DNA from: Alphaproteobacteria bacterium
Lineage (GTDB): Bacteria > Pseudomonadota > Alphaproteobacteria > Sphingomonadales > Sphingomonadaceae
Length of the DNA: 64,000 nt
Assembly: GCA_030431875.1 (NCBI GenBank)
Contig: JAUIIG010000003.1
Span: forward strand, 30,402 to 94,401
Reading direction: 5' to 3'
A model generated the notes under the pieces. It saw nothing but the letters and a program-made list of their open reading frames with translations. It was not told the DNA's origin and made no database searches. Each line of letters starts with the position of its first letter. The stretch's first letter is position 1. Position numbers and translations under genes: made by a program. Below, one piece after another: positions 43,085 to 52,815 of this stretch.

Positions 43085-45391
43085 ATGGCAGACGCGGACG
43101 CAGCGAAGGTCGAGGACGGTACGGTCCGGCTGCAGGTAGCTGCCGCAAGGCAGGAAGAATCGGGTCGCGGCGTCGTGCGCATGCCGCGCTCGGCCTTCCA
43201 GGCACTGGGCATTACCGAAGGCGATGCGGTGGAGATCGAAGGCAAACGCGCCACGGTTGCCCTTGCCGCAACCGCCTATCCCGAAGACGAAGCACTGGAA
43301 GTGATCCGGCTGGACGGCCTGCAGCGCGCCAATGCCGAAACCGCCTCGGGCGAGCACGTCGTGGTGCGCCGCGCCGAGTCCAAGCCTGCCACCCGCGTCG
43401 TCTTTGCCCCCGCGCGCCGCGAGATGCGCCTGCAAGGGCCGACCGAGGCCCTCAAGCGCGTGTTTTTCAAGCATCCGCTGACGGCGGGAGACCTTGTCGC
43501 CACCCACGGCCAGCAGCCGGTGCAGAACGTGCCGCCCGAAGTGCGCCGCATGTTCAACGCGCCTGCCTATGCCCTGACGCAGATCCGCCTGCAGGTGGTG
43601 TCCACCGTGCCCAAGGGCGTGGTGCATATCGATGAGGATACCGAGGTCGAGCTGCGTGCCGAGTTCGAGGAGCCGCGCGATGCCCGCGGCATGATCAACT
43701 ACGACGACGTCGGCGGCATGGACGAGACCATCAAGGCCTTGCGCGAGATGGTCGAACTGCCGCTGCGCTATCCCGAGCTGTTCACGCGTCTCGGCGTCGA
43801 TCCGCCCAAGGGCGTGCTGCTGCACGGCCCGCCCGGTACCGGCAAGACCCGCCTGGCCCAGGCCGTCGCCAATGAAAGCGACGCGACCTTCTTCACCATC
43901 AACGGGCCGGAGATCATGGGCAGCGCTTATGGCGAAAGCGAAAAGCGCCTGCGCGAGGTGTTCGAGGAGGCCGAGAAGAGCCAGCCCGCCATCGTTTTCA
44001 TCGACGAGATCGATTCGATCGCGCCCAAGCGAGAACGCGTCTCGGGCGAAGCGGAAAAGCGGCTGGTCGCCCAGTTGCTGACGCTGATGGACGGCCTGCA
44101 GGCACGCACCAACCTGGTGGTGATCGCGGCAACCAACCGTCCGGATGCGATCGACGAGGCGCTGCGCCGTCCGGGCCGGTTCGACCGCGAGATCGTGATC
44201 GGCGTGCCCGACGAAAGCGGCCGCCGCGAAATCCTGGCGATCCACACCCGCGGCATGCCGCTGGGCGAAGGGGTCGACCTGATGGAACTGGCGCGGTCGA
44301 CACACGGTTTTGTCGGTGCCGACCTTGCCGCCCTGACCCGCGAAGCGGCGATCGAGGCCGTTCGTCGGATCATGCCCAAGATCGACCTCGACGCCCGCGA
44401 GATCCCGGCCGAGGTGCTGGAAGAGCTGTGCGTCGAGAAGGACGATTTCCGCGAGGCGCTCAAGCGCGTGCAGCCCTCGGCCATGCGCGAAGTCATGGTG
44501 CAGGCCCCCAAGGTCGGCTGGGACGACCTCGGCGGTCTCGACGATGCCATTGCCTCGCTCAAGGAAGGCGTCGAACTGCCGCTGAAGAACCCGCAGGCTT
44601 TCGAGCGGCTGGGCATCCGTCCGGCCAAGGGCTTCCTGCTCTACGGCCCGCCCGGCACCGGCAAGACCCTGCTGGCCAAGGCCGTAGCCAAGGAAGCCGA
44701 AGCCAACTTCATCTCGATCAAGTCGAGCGACCTCCTGTCCAAGTGGTACGGCGAAAGCGAACAGCAGATCGCCCGCATGTTCGCCCGCGCCCGCGCCGTC
44801 GCGCCCTGCGTGGTCTTCATCGACGAGATCGATTCGCTCGTCCCCGCGCGCGGCACCAGCGGTAACGAACCGCAGGTGACGGCCCGCGTGGTCAACACCA
44901 TCCTCGCCGAGATGGACGGGATGGAGGAGCTGTCATCCATCGTGGTGATCGGCGCGACAAACCGCCCGACGCTGGTCGATCCGGCGCTGCTGCGTCCGGG
45001 CCGGTTCGACGAGCTGGTCTATGTCGGCGCCCCGGACCTTGCCGGCCGCGAGCACATCCTCAAGATCCACACCAAGGACATGCCGCTGGCGGACGATGTC
45101 TCGCTGGCGGACGTGGCCAAGGAGGCTGACCGTTTTACCGGGGCAGACCTGGAAGACGTGGTTCGCCGCGCGGGCCTCAACGCCATTCGCCGGTCTGAAG
45201 GTGCGCCCGATACGGTAAGCGCAGCGGACTTCGCCGAAGCACTTAAGGATTCGCGCGCCACGGTGACGGCCAAGATGGAAGCCGAATACCGCAAGATGAA
45301 AGGCGAGCTGAAAAAGCGCGCCATGGAAGTGCGGCCCATCGGCTTCATCACCGAAGGCATGGTCGAAAGCACGCGGGACAGTAAGCATTGA
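43085..45391 (+). CDS. CDC48/VCP-like AAA ATPase with two ATPase domains
   Basis: A 768-residue protein with the full archaeal VAT/eukaryotic p97 layout: N-domain (double-psi barrel and four-stranded part, residues 8-185), D1 with Walker A GPPGTGKT at 248-255 and IDEIDSIAP near 304, and D2 with Walker A GPPGTGKT near 521 and FIDEIDSLVPA around D580. Both second-region-of-homology arginine pairs (RRPGRFDRE, LRPGRFDEL) are present, so both rings can hydrolyse ATP. These proteins unfold substrates by pore threading. They occur in some bacteria including sphingomonads; the bacterial role is unclear. It is monocistronic, with repeat composite C right after the stop. Confidence 0.92.
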   Translation: MADADAAKVEDGTVRLQVAAARQEESGRGVVRMPRSAFQALGITEGDAVEIEGKRATVALAATAYPEDEALEVIRLDGLQRANAETASGEHVVVRRAESKPATRVVFAPARREMRLQGPTEALKRVFFKHPLTAGDLVATHGQQPVQNVPPEVRRMFNAPAYALTQIRLQVVSTVPKGVVHIDEDTEVELRAEFEEPRDARGMINYDDVGGMDETIKALREMVELPLRYPELFTRLGVDPPKGVLLHGPPGTGKTRLAQAVANESDATFFTINGPEIMGSAYGESEKRLREVFEEAEKSQPAIVFIDEIDSIAPKRERVSGEAEKRLVAQLLTLMDGLQARTNLVVIAATNRPDAIDEALRRPGRFDREIVIGVPDESGRREILAIHTRGMPLGEGVDLMELARSTHGFVGADLAALTREAAIEAVRRIMPKIDLDAREIPAEVLEELCVEKDDFREALKRVQPSAMREVMVQAPKVGWDDLGGLDDAIASLKEGVELPLKNPQAFERLGIRPAKGFLLYGPPGTGKTLLAKAVAKEAEANFISIKSSDLLSKWYGESEQQIARMFARARAVAPCVVFIDEIDSLVPARGTSGNEPQVTARVVNTILAEMDGMEELSSIVVIGATNRPTLVDPALLRPGRFDELVYVGAPDLAGREHILKIHTKDMPLADDVSLADVAKEADRFTGADLEDVVRRAGLNAIRRSEGAPDTVSAADFAEALKDSRATVTAKMEAEYRKMKGELKKRAMEVRPIGFITEGMVESTRDSKH

Positions 45392-45400
45392 TTTGCTTTT

Positions 45401-45632
45401 CGCTCACGCCTCCGCGTGAGCGTCCTCGCTAGACGCGCTCCGCTTCGCTACGCGCCCGCTGCGGGCGGGCAGTCGCCCTTGCGGGCCTGTGGCCCGTTCC
45501 AGCGCGACTTAGCTTGGTAGTGCTGTTCTCGTCCGCGACCAGCGGACGACCGAGCGCAAGCGCGCGACCCGCAGGTGCCGCGAAGCGAAGCGGAGCGAAC
45601 AGCACCGAGGACGAGCCTGCGGAGGCAGGCTC
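45401..45632. repeat. Structured intergenic repeat, composite C (type 2 and type 1 modules head to head)
   Basis: Left end: H1 with arms CGCTCACGC/GCGTGAGCG and loop CTCC (45401-45422), GTCCTCGCTAGACGCGCT, core, and H3 with arms CGGGCC/GGCCCG (45482-45496). Right end on the minus strand: H1 with arms GAGCCTGC/GCAGGCTC and loop CTCC (45613-45632), GTCCTCGGTGCTGTTC, then GGCACCTGCGGG; a further stem CGTCCGC/GCGGACG lies at 45530-45548, and GTGCTGTTC (45520-45528) pairs with GAACAGCAC (45597-45605). The unit fills the gap between two convergent genes; each H1 starts about 10 bases after a stop codon. Confidence 0.88.
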
Positions 45633-45642
45633 ATGAAACAAA

Positions 45643-46722
45643 CTAAGCTTCTCCAGCCTTCTCATGCCCGCCGGGCACTTCCAGCCGGTGGCGGATCAAG
45701 GCATCGGGCTGCTCCTTGCGCAGCCATGCCAGCATGTGCTCGCGCACGACACAGCGCAGGTTCCAGACGTCGCCGATGGTACGCGCGCTCACCGACAGGC
45801 GCAGCTCCACGCTTTCGGGATAGGCTTCGGTCATCAGCATCTGCGCAGTGCGGCCATCCCACAGCTCGTGTTCGCCCACAAAGCGCTCGAACTCGGCGCG
45901 GATCGGGTCGACATCGGCGATCGGATCGAGGTGCAGGTAGACCGGCCCGGTCAGCTGCTCGTTCTTGCGCGACCAGTTCTCGAAGCTGGTTTCCAGCACC
46001 TGGCTGGTCGGCACCACCACGGCGCGTTCGTCCCAGGTGCGCACGATGATGAAGGCCATGTGGATCTCCTCCACTCGGCCCGTGTGTCCGTCGATCACCA
46101 CCAGGTCGCCCAGTCGCAGCGGCTCGGTAATGGCGATCTGCAGACCCGCGATCAGTGACTTGAGCGCGGGCTGCGCGGCAGCACCGATGGCCAGGGCCGC
46201 CAGGCCGGCGGATGCCAGCAAGGTTGCGCCGATGTTCTGCACTGTCGGGATGGCGAAGAGCATCAGGCCGACGGTGATGAACACGATGGCAAAGGTCGCG
46301 GTGCGCGAGAGGATGGCGATGCGCGTACGTCGGCTGCGCACGGCCACCGGATCGACCGCCTGGTCCAGCCGCAGCTCGAGCACGGCAGTGAATGCCTTGA
46401 CCAGCGAATAGGCGATCCAGCCCAGCAGCGCCGGGCGCAGGAACTGGCCGACAGGCTCCCAGTATTGCGCCAGCAGCGGGTCGCGCTGGGCGGCAATGGT
46501 GACGGCGATGGCGATCAACGACCATTTGATCGGGTGGCGAATGCGCTGCAGGATCAGGTCGTCGACAGGCGAATCCGACTGTCTGGCAAGGCGAACCACC
46601 AGCGCGAACAGGATCCGATAGAGCACATAGGCGACGGCCACAGCCAGCACCACGCCGACGGAAGCTACGCCCAACTGCTCCCACTCGATAGTCCAGTTGC
46701 GGGGATCATATGGTTCAAACAT
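45643..46722 (-). CDS. Mechanosensitive ion channel, MscS superfamily
   Basis: A 359-residue small-type MscS protein. Helices at about residues 17-40, 66-80, 90-110, 135-155 and the pore helix near 165-185 (IGATLLASAGLAALAIGAAAQPALKSLIAGLQ, quoted in parts: IGATLLASAGLAALAIGAAA and QPALKSLIAGLQ) lead into LRLGDLVVIDGHTGRVEEI, the beta domain, and VPTSQVLETSFENWSR. ATG 46722 is preferred; a GTG at 46731 adds three residues. It is convergent with the CDC48-like gene across composite C and lies downstream of polA. Confidence 0.9.
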   Translation of the reverse strand: MFEPYDPRNWTIEWEQLGVASVGVVLAVAVAYVLYRILFALVVRLARQSDSPVDDLILQRIRHPIKWSLIAIAVTIAAQRDPLLAQYWEPVGQFLRPALLGWIAYSLVKAFTAVLELRLDQAVDPVAVRSRRTRIAILSRTATFAIVFITVGLMLFAIPTVQNIGATLLASAGLAALAIGAAAQPALKSLIAGLQIAITEPLRLGDLVVIDGHTGRVEEIHMAFIIVRTWDERAVVVPTSQVLETSFENWSRKNEQLTGPVYLHLDPIADVDPIRAEFERFVGEHELWDGRTAQMLMTEAYPESVELRLSVSARTIGDVWNLRCVVREHMLAWLRKEQPDALIRHRLEVPGGHEKAGEA

Positions 46723-46763
46723 GATCGACACCTATGGTCGGGGACCCCAGTCTGCAAGGCATC

Positions 46764-49613
<2,850 letters not shown>

Positions 49614-49692
49614 TCAGGCGGGTTACCACGCGTTTTGTCCGGCGATAAGCACCAATGCCGGTTAAGTTGGGAGCAATCGCTTCGCCGCAATT

Positions 49693-49737
49693 GCGCCACA
49701 ATTTCCTTGCGCATGCCCAATTGTGGCATTATTTGGG
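49693..49737 (+). other. Overlapping inverted repeats upstream of the small lipoprotein gene
   Basis: GCCACAATT (49693-49701) pairs with AATTGTGGC (49717-49725), and TGCCCAA (49712-49718) pairs with TTGGGCA (49731-49737). The two stems share bases 49717-49718 and interlock, so only one can form at a time in RNA, or they mark two operator dyads in DNA. They lie about 80 bp before the start codon at 49819. Confidence 0.5.
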
Positions 49738-49818
49738 CAAACAGAACTGGCGGAAGGGCTGGTTCCGGGACAGGCATCAGCTTTTCCCATTATATCGCAA
49801 TTCAAGGGGTTTAATCCT

Positions 49819-50064
49819 ATGCGTAAGATCGTTCTCGTTGCTGCCGCTGCCGGCGCTGCTCTCTCGCTCGCCGCTTGCTCGGAAGAAGCTGCTGAAGACG
49901 CCACCGAAGAAACCGCTGCCGACATGGAATCGGTTGCTGACGAAACCGTCGCCGAAGGCGAAGCCATGATGGAAGAAGGCGCTGCCATGGCCGAAGAAGG
50001 CGCTGACATGGTTGAAGAAGCCGTCGACGGTGCCGAAGAAACCATGGAAGACGCTGCCGAGTAA
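49819..50064 (+). CDS. Small acidic Ala/Glu-rich lipoprotein
   Basis: An 81-residue protein with a clear lipoprotein signal (MRKIVLVAAAAGAALSLAAC; Cys at residue 20). The mature 60 residues consist of degenerate repeats around A-E-E-A/G-A-D-M-x-E-E, strongly acidic, likely helical and with no tryptophan or other cysteine. Such short acidic lipoproteins are common in Erythrobacteraceae but have no known function. Start ATG 49819 follows AAGGGG at 49804-49809. A strong terminator follows, so the gene is probably transcribed alone and at high level. Confidence 0.82.
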   Translation: MRKIVLVAAAAGAALSLAACSEEAAEDATEETAADMESVADETVAEGEAMMEEGAAMAEEGADMVEEAVDGAEETMEDAAE

Positions 50065-50095
50065 TCGGTTCAGCCTTCAAGGTTTTACAGAATTG

Positions 50096-50126
50096 GGGCG
50101 TGGCCAGCGATGGCCGCGCCCTTTTT
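50096..50126 (+). terminator. Rho-independent terminator of the small lipoprotein gene
   Basis: Stem GGGCGTGGCCA/TGGCCGCGCCC (one G-T wobble), loop GCGA, then TTTTT; 32 bases after the stop codon. Confidence 0.88.
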
Positions 50127-50140
50127 CTTTGCCTGCCGCA

Positions 50141-50167
50141 GGTGCAGGCGGTGCAGGCGGTGCAGGT
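50141..50167. repeat. Short tandem repeat, 9-bp unit
   Basis: Three units of GGTGCAGGC (the last ends in T) between the lipoprotein terminator and the end of the beta-lactamase-like gene. Likely to vary in copy number. Confidence 0.7.
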
Positions 50168-50188
50168 GTTCCGGCAATGTGGTGGTGC

Positions 50189-51217
50189 TTAGCGGGCGGC
50201 GGAAGCGCCGCTGCCGTATTCGGCATTGGCGAAGCTGCGTTGGGCCTCCTCGGCATAACCATCGTAGATGGCCCGCGCGATGGAGGCGATGCGTGCCTCG
50301 CGGTTGGGGCGGCTGCCCTGACCGGTGACGTAGATCGCCACGGCAATCGAGCGGCCATCGGGTGCCGTCAGGATGCCGATATCGCTGGAGGTGTTGTTGA
50401 GCGAGCCCGTCTTGTGCGCCACGGTGACGTCTTCCGGCATCAGCGCCGGGATGCGACGGCGACCGGTGCGGCAACGCTCCATGGCGTCAATGATGACTTC
50501 ACGGCTGGAAGCCGAGAGCCAGCGGCCCTGGTAGAGGCCGGACAGCAATTCCACCATGGTTTCGGGCGTGGCGCTGTCGCGTTCGTCGATGTGGACTGCC
50601 GGGTCGAATTCACCGTCATCGCGCACCAGGGTGGCGATGTCGCGGGTCAGGGTGAAGTCATCGAGGCCTGCACGGCGGGCCCAGTCGTTCACCGGGTCGA
50701 CCCCGCCGATGGCAGCCAGCAGGGCATCGGTGGCCGGGTTGGAGCTGCGCGTGATCATCAGGTCGATCAGGTCGAGCGCGGACATGTATTCGCCCTCGCG
50801 CACCGGGGCAGCGGCGCTGGAGAAGCGCTGCGAGCGCACGGCCCACAGCAGCGGGTATTCGCTGGTCAGGCTGCGTTCGCCGCGGTCGACCAGTTCAAGG
50901 TAGGTCGCGGCAATGGCGATCTTGCTGGTCGAAGCCATGGGGAAGCGCTGGTCACCCAGCACCGAGACTGTACGGCCCGTGGCCAGGTCCACTGCGTAGA
51001 CGCCGATGCGCCCGTCGCTGCCTTCGGCAAGCTGGGCAATGTTGAGATCGAACTGGTCGCGATACTCCGGCGTGTAGTCGCGCGGCTCGCGAACCTCGGT
51101 GCCGAATGCAGTGTCGAAAGCACTCTCGAATTGCTGCGCCTGCGCAGGCATGGCGACCAGCGCCGTTGCGGCCAGGGCCAGGGGAGCAAGAATTCGTCCG
51201 ATCACTGATGTATCCAT
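50189..51217 (-). CDS. Class A beta-lactamase-like serine hydrolase
   Basis: A 342-residue exported protein (signal peptide residues 1-27, cleavage after AQA). The penicilloyl-serine fold motifs are present: S96-TS-K99, S158-S-N160 in place of the usual SDN, and HKTGS near residue 265. The omega loop ends in the conserved DERD (211-214) and TP, but counting back from DERD the class A positions 166 and 170 are both Asp (D201, D205) rather than Glu and Asn. The deacylating base is therefore altered, or the loop is realigned onto E203. It may be a weak beta-lactamase or a penicillin-binding relative. No ampR-type regulator is adjacent. Confidence 0.85.
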   Translation of the reverse strand: MDTSVIGRILAPLALAATALVAMPAQAQQFESAFDTAFGTEVREPRDYTPEYRDQFDLNIAQLAEGSDGRIGVYAVDLATGRTVSVLGDQRFPMASTSKIAIAATYLELVDRGERSLTSEYPLLWAVRSQRFSSAAAPVREGEYMSALDLIDLMITRSSNPATDALLAAIGGVDPVNDWARRAGLDDFTLTRDIATLVRDDGEFDPAVHIDERDSATPETMVELLSGLYQGRWLSASSREVIIDAMERCRTGRRRIPALMPEDVTVAHKTGSLNNTSSDIGILTAPDGRSIAVAIYVTGQGSRPNREARIASIARAIYDGYAEEAQRSFANAEYGSGASAAR

Positions 51218-51360
51218 GTCACGACACTGCCTGAAACGTGCTTAGCAAATGCTTAATTGCTCGGGCAATGGCGAACTGAGCGCGACGAGCCGCGCTGGAT
51301 TATCGGTGATTCGTGCTTTTCGGGCGGCGCGAGGGGTGATTTCCCCCAACCGCAACCGCG

Positions 51361-51768
51361 TCAGGCGTCGGCCAGGGCCTTCTCAATCCGTTCCAGCGGT
51401 TCGCCCGTCAGGGTCTTGTCGATCTCGCCGACCAGCCGGTTCTTCAGCTCGACATGGTAATGCCGCCGCATCTCGCCCAGGGTCTTGGGATCGGCGATGA
51501 TCACCAGGTCGTCGTAGTCACCGGCAATGGCCTTGGCGTTAAGCCATTCGGCGGCAGCGGCACCGTGCGCCAGCTCGTTCAGGTCAGTGGTGCCGATCCG
51601 CTGGCCGACATGGTCCTGGTGCCGGACCCCGGCGCTGAAATTGGTCGCCTCCAGGTCTGGTTCGGCGACCTTCGCCAGCTTGGGATCAAGGATCTGCCCG
51701 TCGTTGCGGAGCAAGACGAAGCGTTCCCCGTCAACCAGGGCGACATGAGCCTTGTGCGGTACTTTCAC
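51361..51768 (-). CDS. Host attachment family protein
   Basis: A 135-residue soluble protein of the PF10116 type (named from Agrobacterium attachment genes, related to the baeRF fold). The segments AHVALVDGERFVLLRNDG at the start, DLNELAHGAAAAEWLNA in the middle and LVIIADPKTLGEMRRHY near residue 90 fit the family. Despite the name, a role in translation or stress is as likely as attachment. It lies upstream of the beta-lactamase-like gene on the same strand with a 143-bp gap that holds that gene's promoter. Confidence 0.85.
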   Translation of the reverse strand: MKVPHKAHVALVDGERFVLLRNDGQILDPKLAKVAEPDLEATNFSAGVRHQDHVGQRIGTTDLNELAHGAAAAEWLNAKAIAGDYDDLVIIADPKTLGEMRRHYHVELKNRLVGEIDKTLTGEPLERIEKALADA

Positions 51769-51841
51769 GATTATGATCTCCTCTCGTCAGTGGTCTTCCA
51801 ACCAACGAGCGGAGATCACAAAAGTGCCGCGAAAGGTCTGC

Positions 51842-52630
51842 CTATTCGGGCTTGCGCAGGCGCCAGGCGAACTGGTCGGTCTGGCCGCGGATTTCCGGAT
51901 CGAAGACATTGGCGTCACGCGGGTCGTCAGGCCGCGAATACATGTCGCTCTCTTCCTCCAGCACGAAGCCGGCATCGGTCAGCGCCGCCAGGGCCATCTC
52001 GCGGTCCATGCGGTGCAGCTGGTCAGCCGCTTCCATGCCGCCGCCTTCAGCAGCAAGGTGATCCACGACCACCAGCGCGCCGCCGGGCTTGAGCGAATCG
52101 TAGAGCATGGCGATGGCCGCATCGGCCGTGCCTTCGGGCATGGCGCCGATGTAAAGGTCGTGGAAGTTCATCACCGTGATGATGACGTCGAGCGGTTCGG
52201 GCCAGCCCGGTTCGGCGATCGGTCCACGCAGCGGGAAGACGTTGACCGGGTTGCCTTCCGCATCGGAATAGCGGCGCACGGTCTCGTCCTGCTCTTCGGC
52301 ATATTCGGGGCGGAAGCCGATGAACTCTTCCGGCTGGAAGGCGTAGACCTTGCCATCGCTGCCCACGGCAATCGCCAGCAGGCGCGTCACGTAACCGCCG
52401 CCCATGATGTAGTCGCCCACCACGTCGCCGCGGTCGATCTGGGCGAAGGCCAGCAGTTCGCCCGGCAAGCGGGTGGCGTCGGCTTCGAGATCGTCCGAGC
52501 GGGCAATATCGGTAACTGCCGAGGTATAGTCGGCTGCCGAATATTCGTGGACGCGCGGTGCTTCTTCGGCTTCGTCGCCACAGGCCGACAGGCCCAACAG
52601 CAGCGCGCTGGCAATCATAATGGTGCGCAT
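51842..52630 (-). CDS. Exported class I SAM-methyltransferase-like lipoprotein
   Basis: A 262-residue protein with lipobox LSAC (Cys at about residue 17). The mature part has a Rossmann methyltransferase layout: GDYIMGGGYVTRLLAIAVG as motif I (a variant of the usual D-x-G-x-G-x-G), GKVYAFQPEEF as the acidic end of strand 2, LDVIITVMNFHDLY as motif II and LKPGGALVVVDHLA as motif III. Such lipid-anchored forms occur in sphingomonads and their activity outside the cytoplasm, where SAM is absent, is doubtful; they may be degenerate or bind another ligand. Confidence 0.82.
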   Translation of the reverse strand: MRTIMIASALLLGLSACGDEAEEAPRVHEYSAADYTSAVTDIARSDDLEADATRLPGELLAFAQIDRGDVVGDYIMGGGYVTRLLAIAVGSDGKVYAFQPEEFIGFRPEYAEEQDETVRRYSDAEGNPVNVFPLRGPIAEPGWPEPLDVIITVMNFHDLYIGAMPEGTADAAIAMLYDSLKPGGALVVVDHLAAEGGGMEAADQLHRMDREMALAALTDAGFVLEEESDMYSRPDDPRDANVFDPEIRGQTDQFAWRLRKPE

Positions 52631-52754
52631 GGTTTTCCTCTCCGTTTTCCCTCGGCGTGCAGGCTATATCGCCCCAGTGTCCACGGCAAGCAGCTACTGG
52701 CCAAAGGTCCACGCTTGACGAATGGTCGCGGGGCAGGCCCTATGGTTTCGGGAT

Positions 52755-52792
52755 AAACCAAATAAGATTCGGCCAATTTGGTTTTTGGCCAA
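52755..52792 (+). promoter_or_regulatory. Interlocking inverted repeats upstream of the DUF305-LVIVD gene
   Basis: AAACCAAAT (52755-52763) and ATTTGGTTT (52776-52784) form a perfect 9-bp dyad with a 12-base spacer. GGCCAA (52771-52776) and TTGGCC (52785-52790) form a second dyad that overlaps it. The set ends 26 bp before the ATG at 52816. It is AT-rich against its surroundings and may be a repressor site or leader hairpin; it is not CsoR-like. Confidence 0.45.
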
Positions 52793-52815
52793 GCAAGTTA
52801 CGGGAAGCCTTACCA

